From Myrmaecium sp. VS I D KN 1 (taxonomy: Eukaryota; Ascomycota; Dothideomycetes; Valsariales; Valsariaceae), in assembly GCA_019775845.1 (NCBI GenBank), contig JADQAV010000044.1:186001-250000 (forward strand): a stretch of DNA of 64,000 nt, given 5' to 3'. Each line of letters begins with the position of its first letter. Position 1 is the first letter of the stretch. Shown piece after piece: positions 1-11,118 of this stretch. The translations under genes and the position numbers were made by a program. The notes under the pieces were generated by a model. That model was not told the DNA's origin, did no database searches, and worked only from the letters and a program-made list of their open reading frames with translations.

Positions 1-61
1 TGTTTAGTGTGAAGCGTGAGCGGCTTTGTGTCGCTTGAGGTTAGGTGGACCGTCTACGTAC

Positions 62-627
62 TGTCTTCGCTCTGAACTTCGGTGATGTCGGAGATCTGCT
101 GGGCATCAAGCAGAGCCGAAACGCGGGGCATCAAGTTCTTGCCGAAAGCAGAGTGGCCGGCGACGACGTGTGTGTAGCCGCCCTTCTTGATGTTTTCCAC
201 CAGGAGCGGTGCGTAGTTCTCGGGAAGACCCTGCGGAAGTGGAAGACGTGGTCAGCCGCGACGGTCAACTTGGAGCCGGATAGAGCCATGACAGAGCTCT
301 CGGTGGTATCGGCCCAGTCCATACCTTGTCATAAGCACCGTTTTCCACGTAGATGACCTTCTCCAAGCCCTTCACTTTGGCTGCTTCATCCGCGACGGCC
401 TTGACCCCACTTCCAGCAACGAACCCGTGAACAGGACCTCCCAACTTCTCGGCGGCGGTGACTGCCGCAAGTGACGAAACATTGAGCTTTCCATCCTTCT
501 GTTCAAGCACTGCGAGCGTCGACAGCAGCCGTGCGAGGGCCGAGTATTGTGGAACAGCCGTGGGCTTAGTGAGTCTGAGTTGAGTGCGTGCCTGGCGAAG
601 GACCGAGTTCCTCGCCGCGGAGAACAT
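62..627 (-). CDS. ETFA: Electron transfer flavoprotein alpha subunit, 5' part (partial at left edge)
   Basis: Mitochondrial matrix FAD protein that passes electrons from acyl-CoA dehydrogenases to ETF-ubiquinone oxidoreductase. Two exons are visible: 627-325 and 230-62, with an intron at 231-324 (donor GTATGG, acceptor TTCCGCAG). Exon 2 ends at a GTACGT donor at 61-56 and the gene continues beyond the window. The start at 627 gives an Arg/Ser-rich, acid-free N-terminus of about 37 residues, a typical mitochondrial presequence. The ETF-alpha N-terminal domain follows (LAVLEQKDGKLN, then GGPVHGFVAGSG, then VIYVENGAYDK). After splicing it reads GLPENYAPLLVENIKKGG and ends in SDITEVQSED, which matches the family order. 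The C-terminal FAD-binding domain is outside the window. Identity rests on family recall of these blocks. Confidence 0.9.
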
Positions 628-1199
628 GGTGCCGGTCTTGCGAAAGCAGGTATGGAGGCAAGGTCCGTGGGTTTGAGTACCGAAAGGCGGGCGAGGGAGA
701 GGTGGAAGGTGGAAGAGGTAGCGGGTGTTGAGAGAGCAATGAGCGGAGTGTTGGTTTCCCGAGAATGGGCGAGCTTCACCGAGGCATTGGCCTCACATGC
801 TTAGGCCGAGACGGCGACATGAACGCACGCCTGCTTTATGGACCGCGACGCAAAAGAGACTCGACAGACCAGCAGAATCGCATAGCCATATCAGCCAAAT
901 CCATTCACTCCCTCAGTCTTGCGCTTTGCTTCCTGCATCCCTAGCCTGTAACGGAGAACTTACTGCCTGAGGCATAAATGGCTGACTCAGCCGTCGCCTC
1001 CAAAAGTTGTCCTGACGCGCTTCACGTCCACCAACCCCATCTCCAGACCAGTCCCACAAGCGGCGAGGCATTGCGCATCCATCTCAACAAGACGCAGACA
1101 CTCATTTGAAGTTCTTACAGTGTAGTTCGCGCCTTACAACTCGACCCCAAAACTCAAGCGCCTTCGGTAGGGCTTTCCAGACAGGTCACGACTCGAACC
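628..1199. promoter_or_regulatory. Divergent promoter region between ETFA and SWI3/RSC8
   Basis: 572 bp between two divergently transcribed start codons, so it must hold both promoters and 5' UTRs. I see no TATA box, CCAAT box or repeat that stands out. Short ORFs on both strands here overlap the ETFA start in other frames and look like chance. Confidence 0.5.
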
Positions 1200-3638
1200 A
1201 TGCCCGACGAAGCCCACGCCGCAGAAGGCGCATCTGGCGCCGCGCAAGATACTGGAAGCAATCAGAACCAGCAAGCAGGGACGGCTGGCGCACCGGGACC
1301 GGAGGGCGCGGATGCGCAGAATGAACCAAACACAGGTACGTGGACCGGATACTGCGTCGCAGAGCATCCGCATGGCGCTCTCTATGGAGTTTCCCGGAGA
1401 GGATGACATCCGGGCGCTGTTGGAGCCTGAACAATTTGCGGCCGAACTATCCCAAATTACAGACGGTGCCATTCTAGACAATCCACGCTGGCGTCGTGTG
1501 TAAAGAGACGTAGCTAAAATGCTTCCTTAGATATTCTCATGGGTGACGGAACCCCCAAAGTCAAGACAGATACACAGGAAGCATCTGCCGAAACCCCAGC
1601 CGGCACCTCCGACAACCCGCTCGACGCTCCTGAAGCGCCACGACCGGAAGCCGCGGAGGCCGATGCGGTCGAGGATGAAGAGATGACTGGCGTTGAAACA
1701 GCAACGAAGAAGGAAGGGGACGGAGATAAAACACCCGCAGAAACCGTAGACACTGCCACCGATCAAGGCTCGCAGTCGAAGTCTGCGATCGAAACGGCTG
1801 CGAGGTCACATCTCATTGCGCAGACGCATGCGATCATTCTTCCTAGCTACAGCACATGGTTCGATATGCACCAGATCCATAACCTCGAGAAGAAAGCTTT
1901 ACCGGAATTTTTCAACAGCCGTAACCGAAGCAAAACCCCCGCCGTGTACAAGGATTATCGCGACTTCATGATCAACACCTACCGTCTGAACCCCGCCGAG
2001 TATCTTACCGTGACAGCATGTAGGCGTAACCTTGCGGGTGACGTCTGCGCGATTATGCGTGTGCATCAGTTCTTGGAGCAATGGGGTTTGATCAACTATC
2101 AGGTAGTCACCGTTCTGTCGCACCATGTCAGCTATCACTTACCAGCTACACAGGTCGATCCTGACACAAGACCGTCGAACATCGGACCCCCATCCACCGG
2201 CCATTTCAAACTCACCGCAGATACGCCTCGCGGGCTGCAACCTTTCCAGCCAGCTGCCAGCCGTGTGCGGACCGAAGGCAAGGAGTTGGCTAAGACGCAG
2301 GAGTATCTTGCTAAGCCCGCTCCGTCCAAGGCTGACCTGAATCTGGAGATCCGCCGTAACATCTACGATGCTAACGGCAAAGAAGTCACGCCTGCAGATC
2401 TGAAGGAGAAGGGTGCTGGTGGTGATGCGAGTGCTTCTAACGGGACTCCGTCAGCAGAACCGAAGTCTCTGGAAGAGTCGCTCAAGGAGACTGGCAAGAC
2501 TATCTACTGCAACGCTTGCGGCGTGGACACGACGCGCATACGCTACCACTGTGCCAAAGCCCCGCCTCACTCCGCTCAAGGCAAGACAGGCGCGGCCACC
2601 AAGATTGACCTTTGCCCTGCTTGCTTCGCTGGCGGTCGTTTCGCGGGGAGTTACGCGGCAACCGATTTCACCAAGCTGGAGAACCAGAGGTATCAATCCA
2701 TCGCCGACCGCGATGCGCCGTGGACGGACGCGGAAACGCTGCTTCTGCTTGAGGGCTTGGAGCTCTTTGACGAAGACTGGAATCAGATTGCTGAGCATGT
2801 CGGCACCCGGACGAGGGAGGAGTGCGTGTTGCGATTCCTTCAACTTCCCATTGAGGATAAGTATTTGGAAGGAGAGGCGCGAGGCGCAGAGAACCTACTT
2901 GCCCAGGGCGTACCATTGGACGGACGTCTTCCGCTCTCCCAATCCGAAAACCCGGTTCTCAGCGTTGTGACCTTCCTCGCCGGCCTCTCCGATCCCAAAG
3001 TCATCGCTGCTGCTGCTGATCGCAGTGTCGAAGAGATGCGTAAGGTTCTCCGCGATAAGCTCGGGGTGTCCGACAAGGGCAAGGAAAAAGGCAAGGCTGC
3101 GGAGTCCACCGCTCCGCCGCCAGTCCCCGAGTTCAAGGGTGGTGACTCGATGGAGGTTGACACGGACGCAACACAGAAGGAGGAGCCGAAGAAAGAGAGC
3201 CCGCTCGCTACAATTCCTCTGGCACTGTCCGCCGCGAGGGCTTCCGCTTTGGCGTCGCATGAGGAACGTCATATCACCTACCTCGTCTCCTCGGTGGTGA
3301 ACATGCAGCTGCAAAAGCTGGATCTCAAGCTTTCTCAGTTCCAGGAGCTGGAGAATCTGCTCGCGGCTGAGCGTCGCGACATTGAGAAGCGCCGGCAGCA
3401 GCTGTTCCTCGACCGGCTGGCGTTCCAGAAGCGAGTGAAGAGCCTAGAGGAAACGCTGAAGGCGGCGCAGGGCGCTGCTTCTCCGGACGAGGGCATGCGT
3501 CTGGTGCAGGAGGCTATCTCGACGTTCGGCATCCAGCGGGGGGACAAGCTCGGCGTGAAGCGCGTTGATGCCCAGGAGGGCGGTGAGGTGCAGCCGCCCA
3601 GCGCGAGCGATGCGGGGTTTAAAGCTCATGAAATTTGA
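1200..3638 (+). CDS. RSC8: SWI/SNF-RSC complex core subunit (SWI3/RSC8/SMARCC family)
   Basis: Core scaffold subunit of SWI/SNF or RSC nucleosome remodellers, nuclear. Exons 1200-1335 and 1531-3638; the intron 1336-1530 (GTACGT...CTTCCTTAG) restores the frame exactly, giving 747 aa. Domains in order: acidic Pro/Ala-rich N-terminus; SWIRM at about residues 140-230 (ILPSYSTWFDMHQIHNLEKK, then YRLNPAEYLTVTACRRNLAG); ZZ-type zinc finger at about 370-412 (CNACG...CPAC); SANT/Myb at about 440-490 (PWTDAETLLLLEGLELFDED); and a long C-terminal coiled coil at about 632-692 used for dimerisation. This SWIRM-ZZ-SANT-coil order is diagnostic. An internal start at 1539 is possible if exon 1 is non-coding. 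Which of the SWI3 or RSC8 roles applies cannot be read from sequence; many Pezizomycotina have a single copy. Confidence 0.92.
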
Positions 3639-4429
3639 GGTGTTTCCTTGCTGGCTGGTGGAAAACGTGGGTGGGTGAGGGTCTTTGTTCGTCTTGTTCG
3701 GATCGACTGGGTTTACGGAGGAGGTGTGCGGGCGTTCTTTTCTTTTGTGCCGACTCTGTTACAGGCTTGGGATTCTTTTCTTCTACTGTCGGCCGGTTTT
3801 TGTTTTCCCTCCCTCTCTGCCATATCTCTATCTTTTCTTTTTTGCGTTCGTACGACTTGCCTTCATCTATGGGCTTCTTATCCTATCATCAGAGGGTAGC
3901 GTCCCGTGCTACATGCATTGTAGATTAGGTTTCCAGAGTTATATCGAAAACCATATGTTTTCCCAGAAATTAGAAGAGTGTGGTGCGAGAATCAGATCGT
4001 GGCGCTGGTGAGGTTCGGAGATCGGGCCGTGGATCGATTGCGCGCGTTGGCTCCCTTGTTTAATTGATTTTGGTGGCTTCTCACGTGCGTGCGCGCGTCA
4101 TTGACGTCTTTGATCCGCGAGCGTGTCTTGTCCCTTCGTGACTTCCTCTTGCTCGCCACCTCCACATTCTTTACAGCACGCTCACTGGCATTGCGCTCGA
4201 AATATCGCTTCAGATCACCTTCCGGGGGAGCGGCTATATTCTTTAGTGTCTTCTTACATCCTTTCCTTTCGCACCAACCTCACTCGCCCTTCCTGCGCGA
4301 CGTCAAACATCTCGTTTCACGACGAAGGACAATTGCGTTCTTTGTCACTCCGACCCACGCTTCCCTCTCACTGCACCTTCTAGCCACACCCTCACACAAG
4401 CCCCCTCTGCGCGTCGTACCATCCCCACA
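3639..4429. promoter_or_regulatory. 3' UTR of SWI3/RSC8 and promoter of the LSH-type gene
   Basis: The first part is T-rich, as expected of a fungal 3' UTR. A palindromic E-box CACGTG lies at 4082-4087 and a CRE half-site TGACGT at 4102-4107, about 330 bp before the LSH start codon. The last 200 bp are CT-rich, typical of fungal core promoters. The sites are by-eye matches only. Confidence 0.4.
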
Positions 4430-7186
4430 ATGGCCCGGGCGACCCCGAACACAAGCGCCGACGCGCCACCAAGCAGCACAGCCGACGCACCAGCGCCCTC
4501 CCATCTCGAGGCGGAGGAAGCACAGCTGCGCGCGCAACGCGAAAAGGCAGACGCGGCGCGATCGGCGCAGCTGGCGGCGGAGCGGCAGAAGGACGTAGCG
4601 GGGGGCGCGGAGGTGGTGGACAGCAAGTTCAAGGCGCTGGAATACCTGCTGAGCCAGAGCAAGCTGTACAGCACGATCATGCTGGCGCAGATGCAGCGGC
4701 AGGAGGAGGAGGAGGAGCGGCAGGGGGAGCGGGCAAGGAAGCGGGAGGAGAAGGCGGAGGGGAAGGCGGTGGGGGAGATGAGGCGGGCGACGAGGAGGGG
4801 GGGGAAGGCGGAGGAGACGGAGCAGGAGCAGGAGCAGGGGGTGAAGGAGGAGGAGGGTGGGGAGGTGAAGTTGGCGGAGCGCCCGAGAAGGGGTAGGCCG
4901 CCTGCGAAAGGCGCTGGGAAGAAGGAGGGTCCGAAGAAGATATCGGATTTTTTCAAGAAGGAGGCGGTTCAGGAGAAGGCGGGGACGGATGTTAAGGCTG
5001 CGTTGGAGGAGGCGGTCAAGGAGGAAGAGGAGGAGAAGGATAAGGCTGCCAAAGACGGGGTGAAGACGGCGGATATTGGGATACAGAATCTACGCTCGGC
5101 GAGGCAGCCGAAGCTGGTCACTGGCGGAACGATGCGCTCGTATCAGCTGGAAGGGCTGGAATGGCTCACGAGCTTGTACGAGAATGGGCTCAATGGGATT
5201 CTGGCGGATGAGATGGGGTTGGGAAAGACAGTTCAGACGATTTCATTCTTGGCGTTTTTGCGGGAGAAGGGCAGCTATGGGCCGTTCCTCGTGGCGGCAC
5301 CATTGAGCACGACGACCAACTGGGTGGAAGAGTTCCGCAAGTGGACGCCGAGTATCCCGGTCGTCCTGTATCACGGGAGCAAGCAGGAGCGGGAGCAGAT
5401 CCGGAAGAAGCAGCTGAAGCGGCCGGGGACCGCGGAATTCCCGGTCGTGGTGACGAGCTATGAGATCTGCATGAACGACCGGAAGTTCCTGGCTAACTTC
5501 GGCTGGAAGTTCATCATCATCGACGAGGGCCACCGGATCAAGAACCTCAACTGTCGCCTCATCCGTGAGCTGCAATCGTACCAGTCGTCGAACCGACTGC
5601 TCATCACCGGCACGCCGCTGCAGAACAACCTGACCGAGCTCTGGTCACTCCTCCACTTCCTGATGCCGACCATCTTCGATAAGCTGGAGGCGTTTGAGAG
5701 CTGGTTTGACTTCTCCGCGCTCAAGGACAGCAACGGATACGAGCAGGTGCTGTCGGAAGAGCGTCAGCAGAAACTCGTGGCCTCCCTCCACGCGATCCTC
5801 AAGCCGTTCCTGCTGCGCCGCGTCAAAGCGGACGTGGAGGACATGATGCCGCGGAAGCGAGAGTACGTGCTATATGCCCCGCTGACGCCAATGCAACGGG
5901 ACCTCTACCAAGCCATCCTCGACGGCACCAGCCGGCAGTTCCTGGAGGAGCAAGCGGAAGAGCGGTTCGGCAGCGGCGCCGGCACCCCGCGCAGCGCGCG
6001 GAGCACGTCGAGCGTCAAGCGGAAAGCCGCCGAGCTCGACGGCGCCGGAACGGGCACCACCACCCCAAGCAAGAGCGCGAAAACGTCCCGCGAAGGCACG
6101 CCTGCCAGCACGCGCTCCCGCCGCGGGCGGCCGCGGAAAAACTACGAGGAGATCAGCGACGCGCAATGGTTCAAAAAGGTCGCTGACGAGGAGGCCGCCT
6201 CCCGAGCCCGCACTCCGGAAGCGGATTCACCCGCGTCCGCAGCCGACGAGGAAGAAGCCATCCGAGCGGAGAACCTCGTCATGGCCAAACGCCAAATCGC
6301 AGCGAAGAAGCTGCAGAACCCGATCATGCAGCTGCGGCTGTGCTGCGATAGCCCGTACAACTTCTTCAACCCCTTCCTCGTCACGACATCCACGAACGAG
6401 GACGACGCGATCACGCCGGACGAGACGCTGGTGACGACGTCGGGCAAGATGCTCCTGCTCGACGGGCTCCTGCCCGAGCTCCTCCGCCGCGGGCACAAGG
6501 TGCTCATCTTCTCGCAGTTCAAAACGCAACTCGACCTGCTCGAGCTGTACGCGACGCAGCTGCGGGGGTGGCGCTGCTGCCGGATCGACGGCGGGGTGCC
6601 GCAAGCGGAACGACAAGCGCAGATCCACGCCTTCAACCGGTCGAACGATGACGAGGACCGGTGCGACATCTTCCTCCTCTCGACCCGCGCAGGGGGCCAG
6701 GGCATCAACCTCGCGGCCGCGGACACGGTGGTGCTGTTCGACAGCGACTGGAACCCGCAGCAGGACCTGCAGGCGCAGGACCGCGCCCACCGCATCGGCC
6801 AGACCCGGCCCGTGCTCGTCTACCGGCTCGCGACCCGCAACACGGTCGAGCAGCGGCTGCTGGATGGGGCGCACGCCAAGCGCCGCCTGGAGAAACTCGT
6901 CATTCGGAAGGGGGGGCTCAGCCGGGCGGAGGCCCAGCAGCGGAACCAGCTGCAGCGGGTGCAGCGGGAGGAGATGGAGGAGCTGCAGCGCCTGTTGAGG
7001 CGCGAGGATGGTCTGCGCTGGGATGTGGATGGTGCTATGTTGAGTGAGGGGGATTTGGAGGTTTTGCTTGATCGCAGTGAGGAGGCGTTTGAGCGGGCGG
7101 AGAAGGGGTTGGATGATGGGGGGACGCTGTTTCGGGCGGTGGAGAATCGGGGGGAGGGCGCGTTGATGGAGGGGTTGAAGGCTTGA
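4430..7186 (+). CDS. Snf2-family chromatin ATPase, LSH/HELLS/DDM1/Irc5 subfamily
   Basis: Double-stranded-DNA translocase that remodels nucleosomes; relatives are needed for DNA methylation and repair (plant DDM1, mammalian HELLS, yeast Irc5, Neurospora MUS-30). Single exon, 918 aa. The N-terminus (1-220) is charged, with an AT-hook-like RPRRGRPP (about 150-157) and a PIP-box-like PKKISDFF (168-175). The Snf2 ATPase begins at MRSYQLEGLEWL; Walker A is DEMGLGKT (about 259-266) and the DEAH-type box is DEGH (about 364-367). The second lobe has RAGGQGINL and QAQDRAHRIGQTRPV. An insert of about 100 residues between the lobes carries a second AT-hook RSRRGRPRK (about 561-569) just before NYEEISDAQWFKK, which is typical of the LSH group rather than ISWI or CHD. 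There are no chromo, SANT or bromo domains. The start has ACAATGG context. Confidence 0.9.
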   Translation: MARATPNTSADAPPSSTADAPAPSHLEAEEAQLRAQREKADAARSAQLAAERQKDVAGGAEVVDSKFKALEYLLSQSKLYSTIMLAQMQRQEEEEERQGERARKREEKAEGKAVGEMRRATRRGGKAEETEQEQEQGVKEEEGGEVKLAERPRRGRPPAKGAGKKEGPKKISDFFKKEAVQEKAGTDVKAALEEAVKEEEEEKDKAAKDGVKTADIGIQNLRSARQPKLVTGGTMRSYQLEGLEWLTSLYENGLNGILADEMGLGKTVQTISFLAFLREKGSYGPFLVAAPLSTTTNWVEEFRKWTPSIPVVLYHGSKQEREQIRKKQLKRPGTAEFPVVVTSYEICMNDRKFLANFGWKFIIIDEGHRIKNLNCRLIRELQSYQSSNRLLITGTPLQNNLTELWSLLHFLMPTIFDKLEAFESWFDFSALKDSNGYEQVLSEERQQKLVASLHAILKPFLLRRVKADVEDMMPRKREYVLYAPLTPMQRDLYQAILDGTSRQFLEEQAEERFGSGAGTPRSARSTSSVKRKAAELDGAGTGTTTPSKSAKTSREGTPASTRSRRGRPRKNYEEISDAQWFKKVADEEAASRARTPEADSPASAADEEEAIRAENLVMAKRQIAAKKLQNPIMQLRLCCDSPYNFFNPFLVTTSTNEDDAITPDETLVTTSGKMLLLDGLLPELLRRGHKVLIFSQFKTQLDLLELYATQLRGWRCCRIDGGVPQAERQAQIHAFNRSNDDEDRCDIFLLSTRAGGQGINLAAADTVVLFDSDWNPQQDLQAQDRAHRIGQTRPVLVYRLATRNTVEQRLLDGAHAKRRLEKLVIRKGGLSRAEAQQRNQLQRVQREEMEELQRLLRREDGLRWDVDGAMLSEGDLEVLLDRSEEAFERAEKGLDDGGTLFRAVENRGEGALMEGLKA

Positions 7187-9105
7187 GGGGGTGAGGTGGG
7201 GTGAGGTGGGGTGTGGGGAGGGAGGAAGGATGTCTTTCCGACATTTTTTGGGGTTGTGTGGGTTTGGTTTTGTATTTTTGTAGAGTATCTCTTCGTCTCT
7301 TCATTCCCTGTTGGTGATGAGGAAGCGGAATGGAATTGCACGTATCATCACACAGATTTCTTTATTTTTCATTTTCTCATAGCCTCTCTCCCTTCCTTCC
7401 CTTCCTCTGTGGACAGCCTATCTTTGTCTTTGATTTTCTTGGGCGTTTGTCGATGTGCAGAAGAAAAGAGGAAAGAAGGTTCCGGCCAGATATACTGCCT
7501 AAATATATAAAATCCCCCCGCATACGCAACACGGTGCTGGCGGTATGTAGAAGCAGACTGCCGGTATAGATAGTGATGTAGTGGGACATTGTGGGGGTGT
7601 CACGGGTGGTATGGAAGGGTGTGGGGTAATTGTTGTTGATCCGTTTGTGGTTCTTGATTGCAGTGTTACAGTTGTTGTTGCTGCTGCTGCTGCTGCTGTT
7701 GTCAATATGATGGTTGAGGTATGGATAGGATCCGATGCGTGAATAGACTACAAGTGCGTGTTTATCGTTGGCAATGGGATGGATTCTTGGAGGGCGGTTT
7801 GAGGAACAATTTATGGACGAGGAGTGAAGGTCTTCTCCTTCTTTTCTTCCCCTTGTTTTCTTGTCTTTCTTCCTGTCTATCTTTTTCACCTTTTTCTTCT
7901 GCTTCTTGAGCGACCAGCTTCTCTTCTCTTGCCTGGCCATAGGTCCATAGATTATCTGTTTGTGGGTTGATCTCTTGATCTCTTGATCTCTTGATCTCTT
8001 GTTCACTTTCCTCTCTTTTTTGAGGCTTGGTTTACAAACATCTGATAGCACGGAAATCCATACAGTACATACTGTATTTATCTCTGTATCCGTACGTGTG
8101 CCTAAATCATGGAGTCGGGTTTATGTCTCACTCCTCGGCACGGACGAACGGGAGCACACTCGGCTATTCCGTCCTATTGCCGAACCTAGAAACAACGAGC
8201 CTTGCCGACCAGTGACCATCCGCCCCGGACATCCCGCCCCGCGGACCACGCTTTCCTGCAAGGAGTTGCTGCGGTTTTTTTATGGGGACGGCCGAAACGT
8301 GGACGATGCTCGGGGCGGACACAACAGCGGGAAAGAATGGCGGGGTGGGGGAGGGAGCGTGGGAGGGTTGGGGTTTTACGTTTATTGGCTGGGGAAGGGG
8401 CGTGGGGAGTGTGGATGGAGAATGGAGAATGGAGAATGGAGAATGCAGAGCTTCCTCTTTTAAGGCGCCTCGGATTGGTCGGATGCGGGTTTGATGACGG
8501 AGGGAGATGGGGATTGGAGTGATTGTGTTTGGTTCGGTATGGATGGGACTGGACTGTGCCGCAGAGCCGCAGTGGCGATGGCATAGGATGGAGGTGGGAT
8601 GGTGGATATTAGAGTGGAGGGGAAGAGGCAGATCGGTATTGTATATATTGAGATATGTGGGGGTGGCCGTAAGTGGGTTCTATGGAGGTGGGGATCTGTC
8701 TCCCTCTCTTCTCCGCCGTGTCTTCCGCCGCCGCGCCTCGTGGGTGCCTCGGGCTGGCAGCCGACCATCCCACCCGATTTCGCTCCGGCTGGCATCATCT
8801 CCCGTCGCCGGGCCTGAGGTGCCCACTGCAGCTATCCCCCCCCCTCGCTAACGTAACGTAGTAGCTAGCTCACCTCCACGCCCTCTCTCTCTCTCTTCCT
8901 CCATCCTCCTCCCCAACCCTTTCCCCAACTTTTCCCATCCCTTCTCCAGAACTCTCCACTCCTCCCTTTGCCTGTCTCGTCCTCTCGCGGTGGAAGTGTG
9001 ACATCCGCTGCTGCTGCTGCTTCTTCTGTTTTCTCGTCTTCCCTCGTGCATCCCCATCTTCTCTCCTCTCCACTCCGTCACAGCAACCGCAACCCTCCCG
9101 CAGCG
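7187..9105. other. Intergenic, 1.9 kb: LSH 3' flank and ACH1 promoter, with simple repeats
   Basis: I find no convincing gene. Contents: a GTT/GCT triplet run at 7672-7701; four copies of TTGATCTC at 7967-8001; four copies of the heptamer AATGGAG (last one AATGCAG) at 8421-8448; inverted CCAAT boxes (ATTGG) at 8384-8388 and 8474-8478; and a CT-rich block at 8870-8970 directly upstream of ACH1. A 224-codon minus-strand ORF at 7377-8051 is Lys/Ser/Asn low-complexity and has no family look. Confidence 0.5.
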
Positions 9106-10811
9106 ATGGCATCTGCTCTGCTCAAGAGCCGTGTCAAGCGTGCTTCCTACCTCCAGAAGCTCGCCAAGGCTGAGGACCTTATCCACCTCTTCCCCAACGG
9201 TGCCTACGTCGGCTGGTCCGGATTCACCGGTGTTGGATATCCCAAGTACGGCAACCTGTCCTCCCGTCCTCCCCGACACCACCCACTCGCCATTGCATGA
9301 ACCTCCGCTCACAATCGCCTGCAGGAAGGTCCCGACCGCCCTCGCCGACCACGTCGAGAAGAATGGGCTGCAAGGCCAGCTCAAGTACAACCTCTTCGTC
9401 GGCGCCTCCTCCGGCGCGGAGACGGAGAACCGCTGGGCGCGCCTGAACATGATCGAGCGACGCAGCCCCCACCAGGTCGGCAAGGAGATCGCTAAGGGCA
9501 TCAACAATGGGAACATCAAGTTCTGGGACAAGCACTTGAGCATGTTCCCCTCTGACCTGATGTACGGATGGTACACGCTCAACAAGCCCAACAACAAGCT
9601 GGACGTCGTCTGCGTGGAGGCTTCCGCCATCACCGAGGACGGTGGTATTATCCCCGGTGCCTCGGTCGGTGCCTCGCCGGAGCTGATCCAGATGGCCGAC
9701 AAGGTGAGCGGGATATTCGGACACGTGTGCTGAGCGGCGGACTGACGGAACCCAGATCATCATTGAGGTCAACACGGCCACGCCCTCTTTCGAGGGTCTG
9801 CACGACATCACCATGACCGACCTGCCTCCTCGCCGGAAGCCCTACCTCATCATGTCTCCCGAGGACCGCATCGGTACCCCTCACATTCCCGTCGACCCCG
9901 AACGGGTCGTCGCCATCGTCGAGTCCGACTACCCCGACCAGACCCAGCCGAACTCGCCCGAGGACGAGAAGTCCCAGGCTATCGCCCATAACCTGATCGA
10001 GTTCCTTAAGCACGAGGTGGACCACGGTCGCCTTCCCCAGAACCTGCTGCCCATCCAGTCCGGCATCGGCAACATCGCCAACGCCGTCATTGGCGGTCTG
10101 TCCAAGGGCGGTGCCAACTTCAAGAACCTCAAGGTCTGGACTGAAGTCCTCCAGGACTCTTTCCTCGACCTCTTCGACTCGGGCAACCTTGACTTCGCCA
10201 CCGCGACCTCGATCCGCTTCTCCCCCGACGGCTTCAAGCGCTTCTACGACGGCTGGCAGAACTACTCGCCCAAGCTCCTGCTCCGCTCCCAGCAGGTCTC
10301 CAACTCGCCCGAGATCATCCGCCGTCTCGGCGTGATCGGCATGAATACCCCGGTCGAGGTGGACATCTACGCGCACGCCAACTCCACCTGCGTGATGGGC
10401 TCGCGCATGCTTAATGGCTTGGGCGGTTCGGCCGACTTCCTCCGGTCGGCCAAGTACTCCATCATGCACACGCCCTCGACCCGCCCCACGAAGACGGACC
10501 CGCACGGCGTCTCCTGCATCGTTCCGATGTGCACGCACGTCGACCAGACGGAGCACGACCTCGACGTGGTGGTGACGGAGCAGGGTCTGGCCGACGTCCG
10601 CGGCCTGTCGCCCAAGGAGCGCGCCCGCGTCATCATCGACAAGTGCGCCCACCCGGAGTACAAGCCCATCTTGACGGACTACCTCGACCGCGCGGAGTTC
10701 GAATGCCTGCGCAAGGGCTGGGGCCATGAGCCTCACTTGCTCTGGCAGGCGTTCAACATGCATAAGAATTTGAACGAGAAGGGCACGATGAAGTTGGATT
10801 CTTGGGAGTAG
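9106..10811 (+). CDS. ACH1: Acetyl-CoA hydrolase / succinyl-CoA:acetate CoA-transferase
   Basis: Mitochondrial CoA-transferase of the Ach1/CoaT family; in fungi it moves CoA between acetate, propionate and succinate and helps growth on acetate and propionate detoxification. Exons 9106-9245, 9325-9703 and 9756-10811, with introns of 79 and 52 nt; 524 aa, equal to the usual family length. Splicing at 9245/9325 rebuilds the family block [20 protein letters not shown]. Other family blocks are [42 protein letters not shown] and [19 protein letters not shown]. The ATG at 9106 ([16 protein letters not shown]) is preferred over an in-frame upstream ATG at 8968 because it matches the usual N-terminus and lies after a CT-rich leader. 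High C-ending codon use suggests strong expression. Confidence 0.95.
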
Positions 10812-11118
10812 AGGGAGAGATGGGGAGGAGAGATAAGGGATGGTGCTTTGTTGTTTTATATAGGGGGAGAGGAGAGGAAAGGGATATTGGAGTAGAGAAA
10901 AATGTAGGATTACGTTACTTGGTTACTTCATCTTTGTATTTAAGATGTCGTCGAGGGGTGGTGGTAATTAGACTGCACATCTTATTTACTTGGCTTTCTT
11001 TCAATTCTTCTATGCATGCAAGGGACGGCAATGCCAATGCCAATGCTATCTCACATGGTGCGACAACCAAGAAAAGGCATATGTAGGATGGTGTATATAC
11101 ACTCCTTCTCTCCCTCCC
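10812..11118. other. Convergent 3' region between ACH1 and the Nrm1-like gene
   Basis: 307 bp between two stop codons that face each other. It must contain both 3' UTRs and terminators. A short run of CAATGC/AATGCC repeats sits at about 11028-11048. No gene seen. Confidence 0.5.

Noticed and set aside
7377-8051. 224-codon minus-strand ORF downstream of the LSH-type gene
   Set aside because: Lys/Arg/Asn/Ser low-complexity with simple-repeat runs, no motif; lies in 3' flank sequence.
9648-10763. 371-codon minus-strand ORF
   Set aside because: Antisense shadow of ACH1 exons, caused by strong C-ending codon use on the plus strand.
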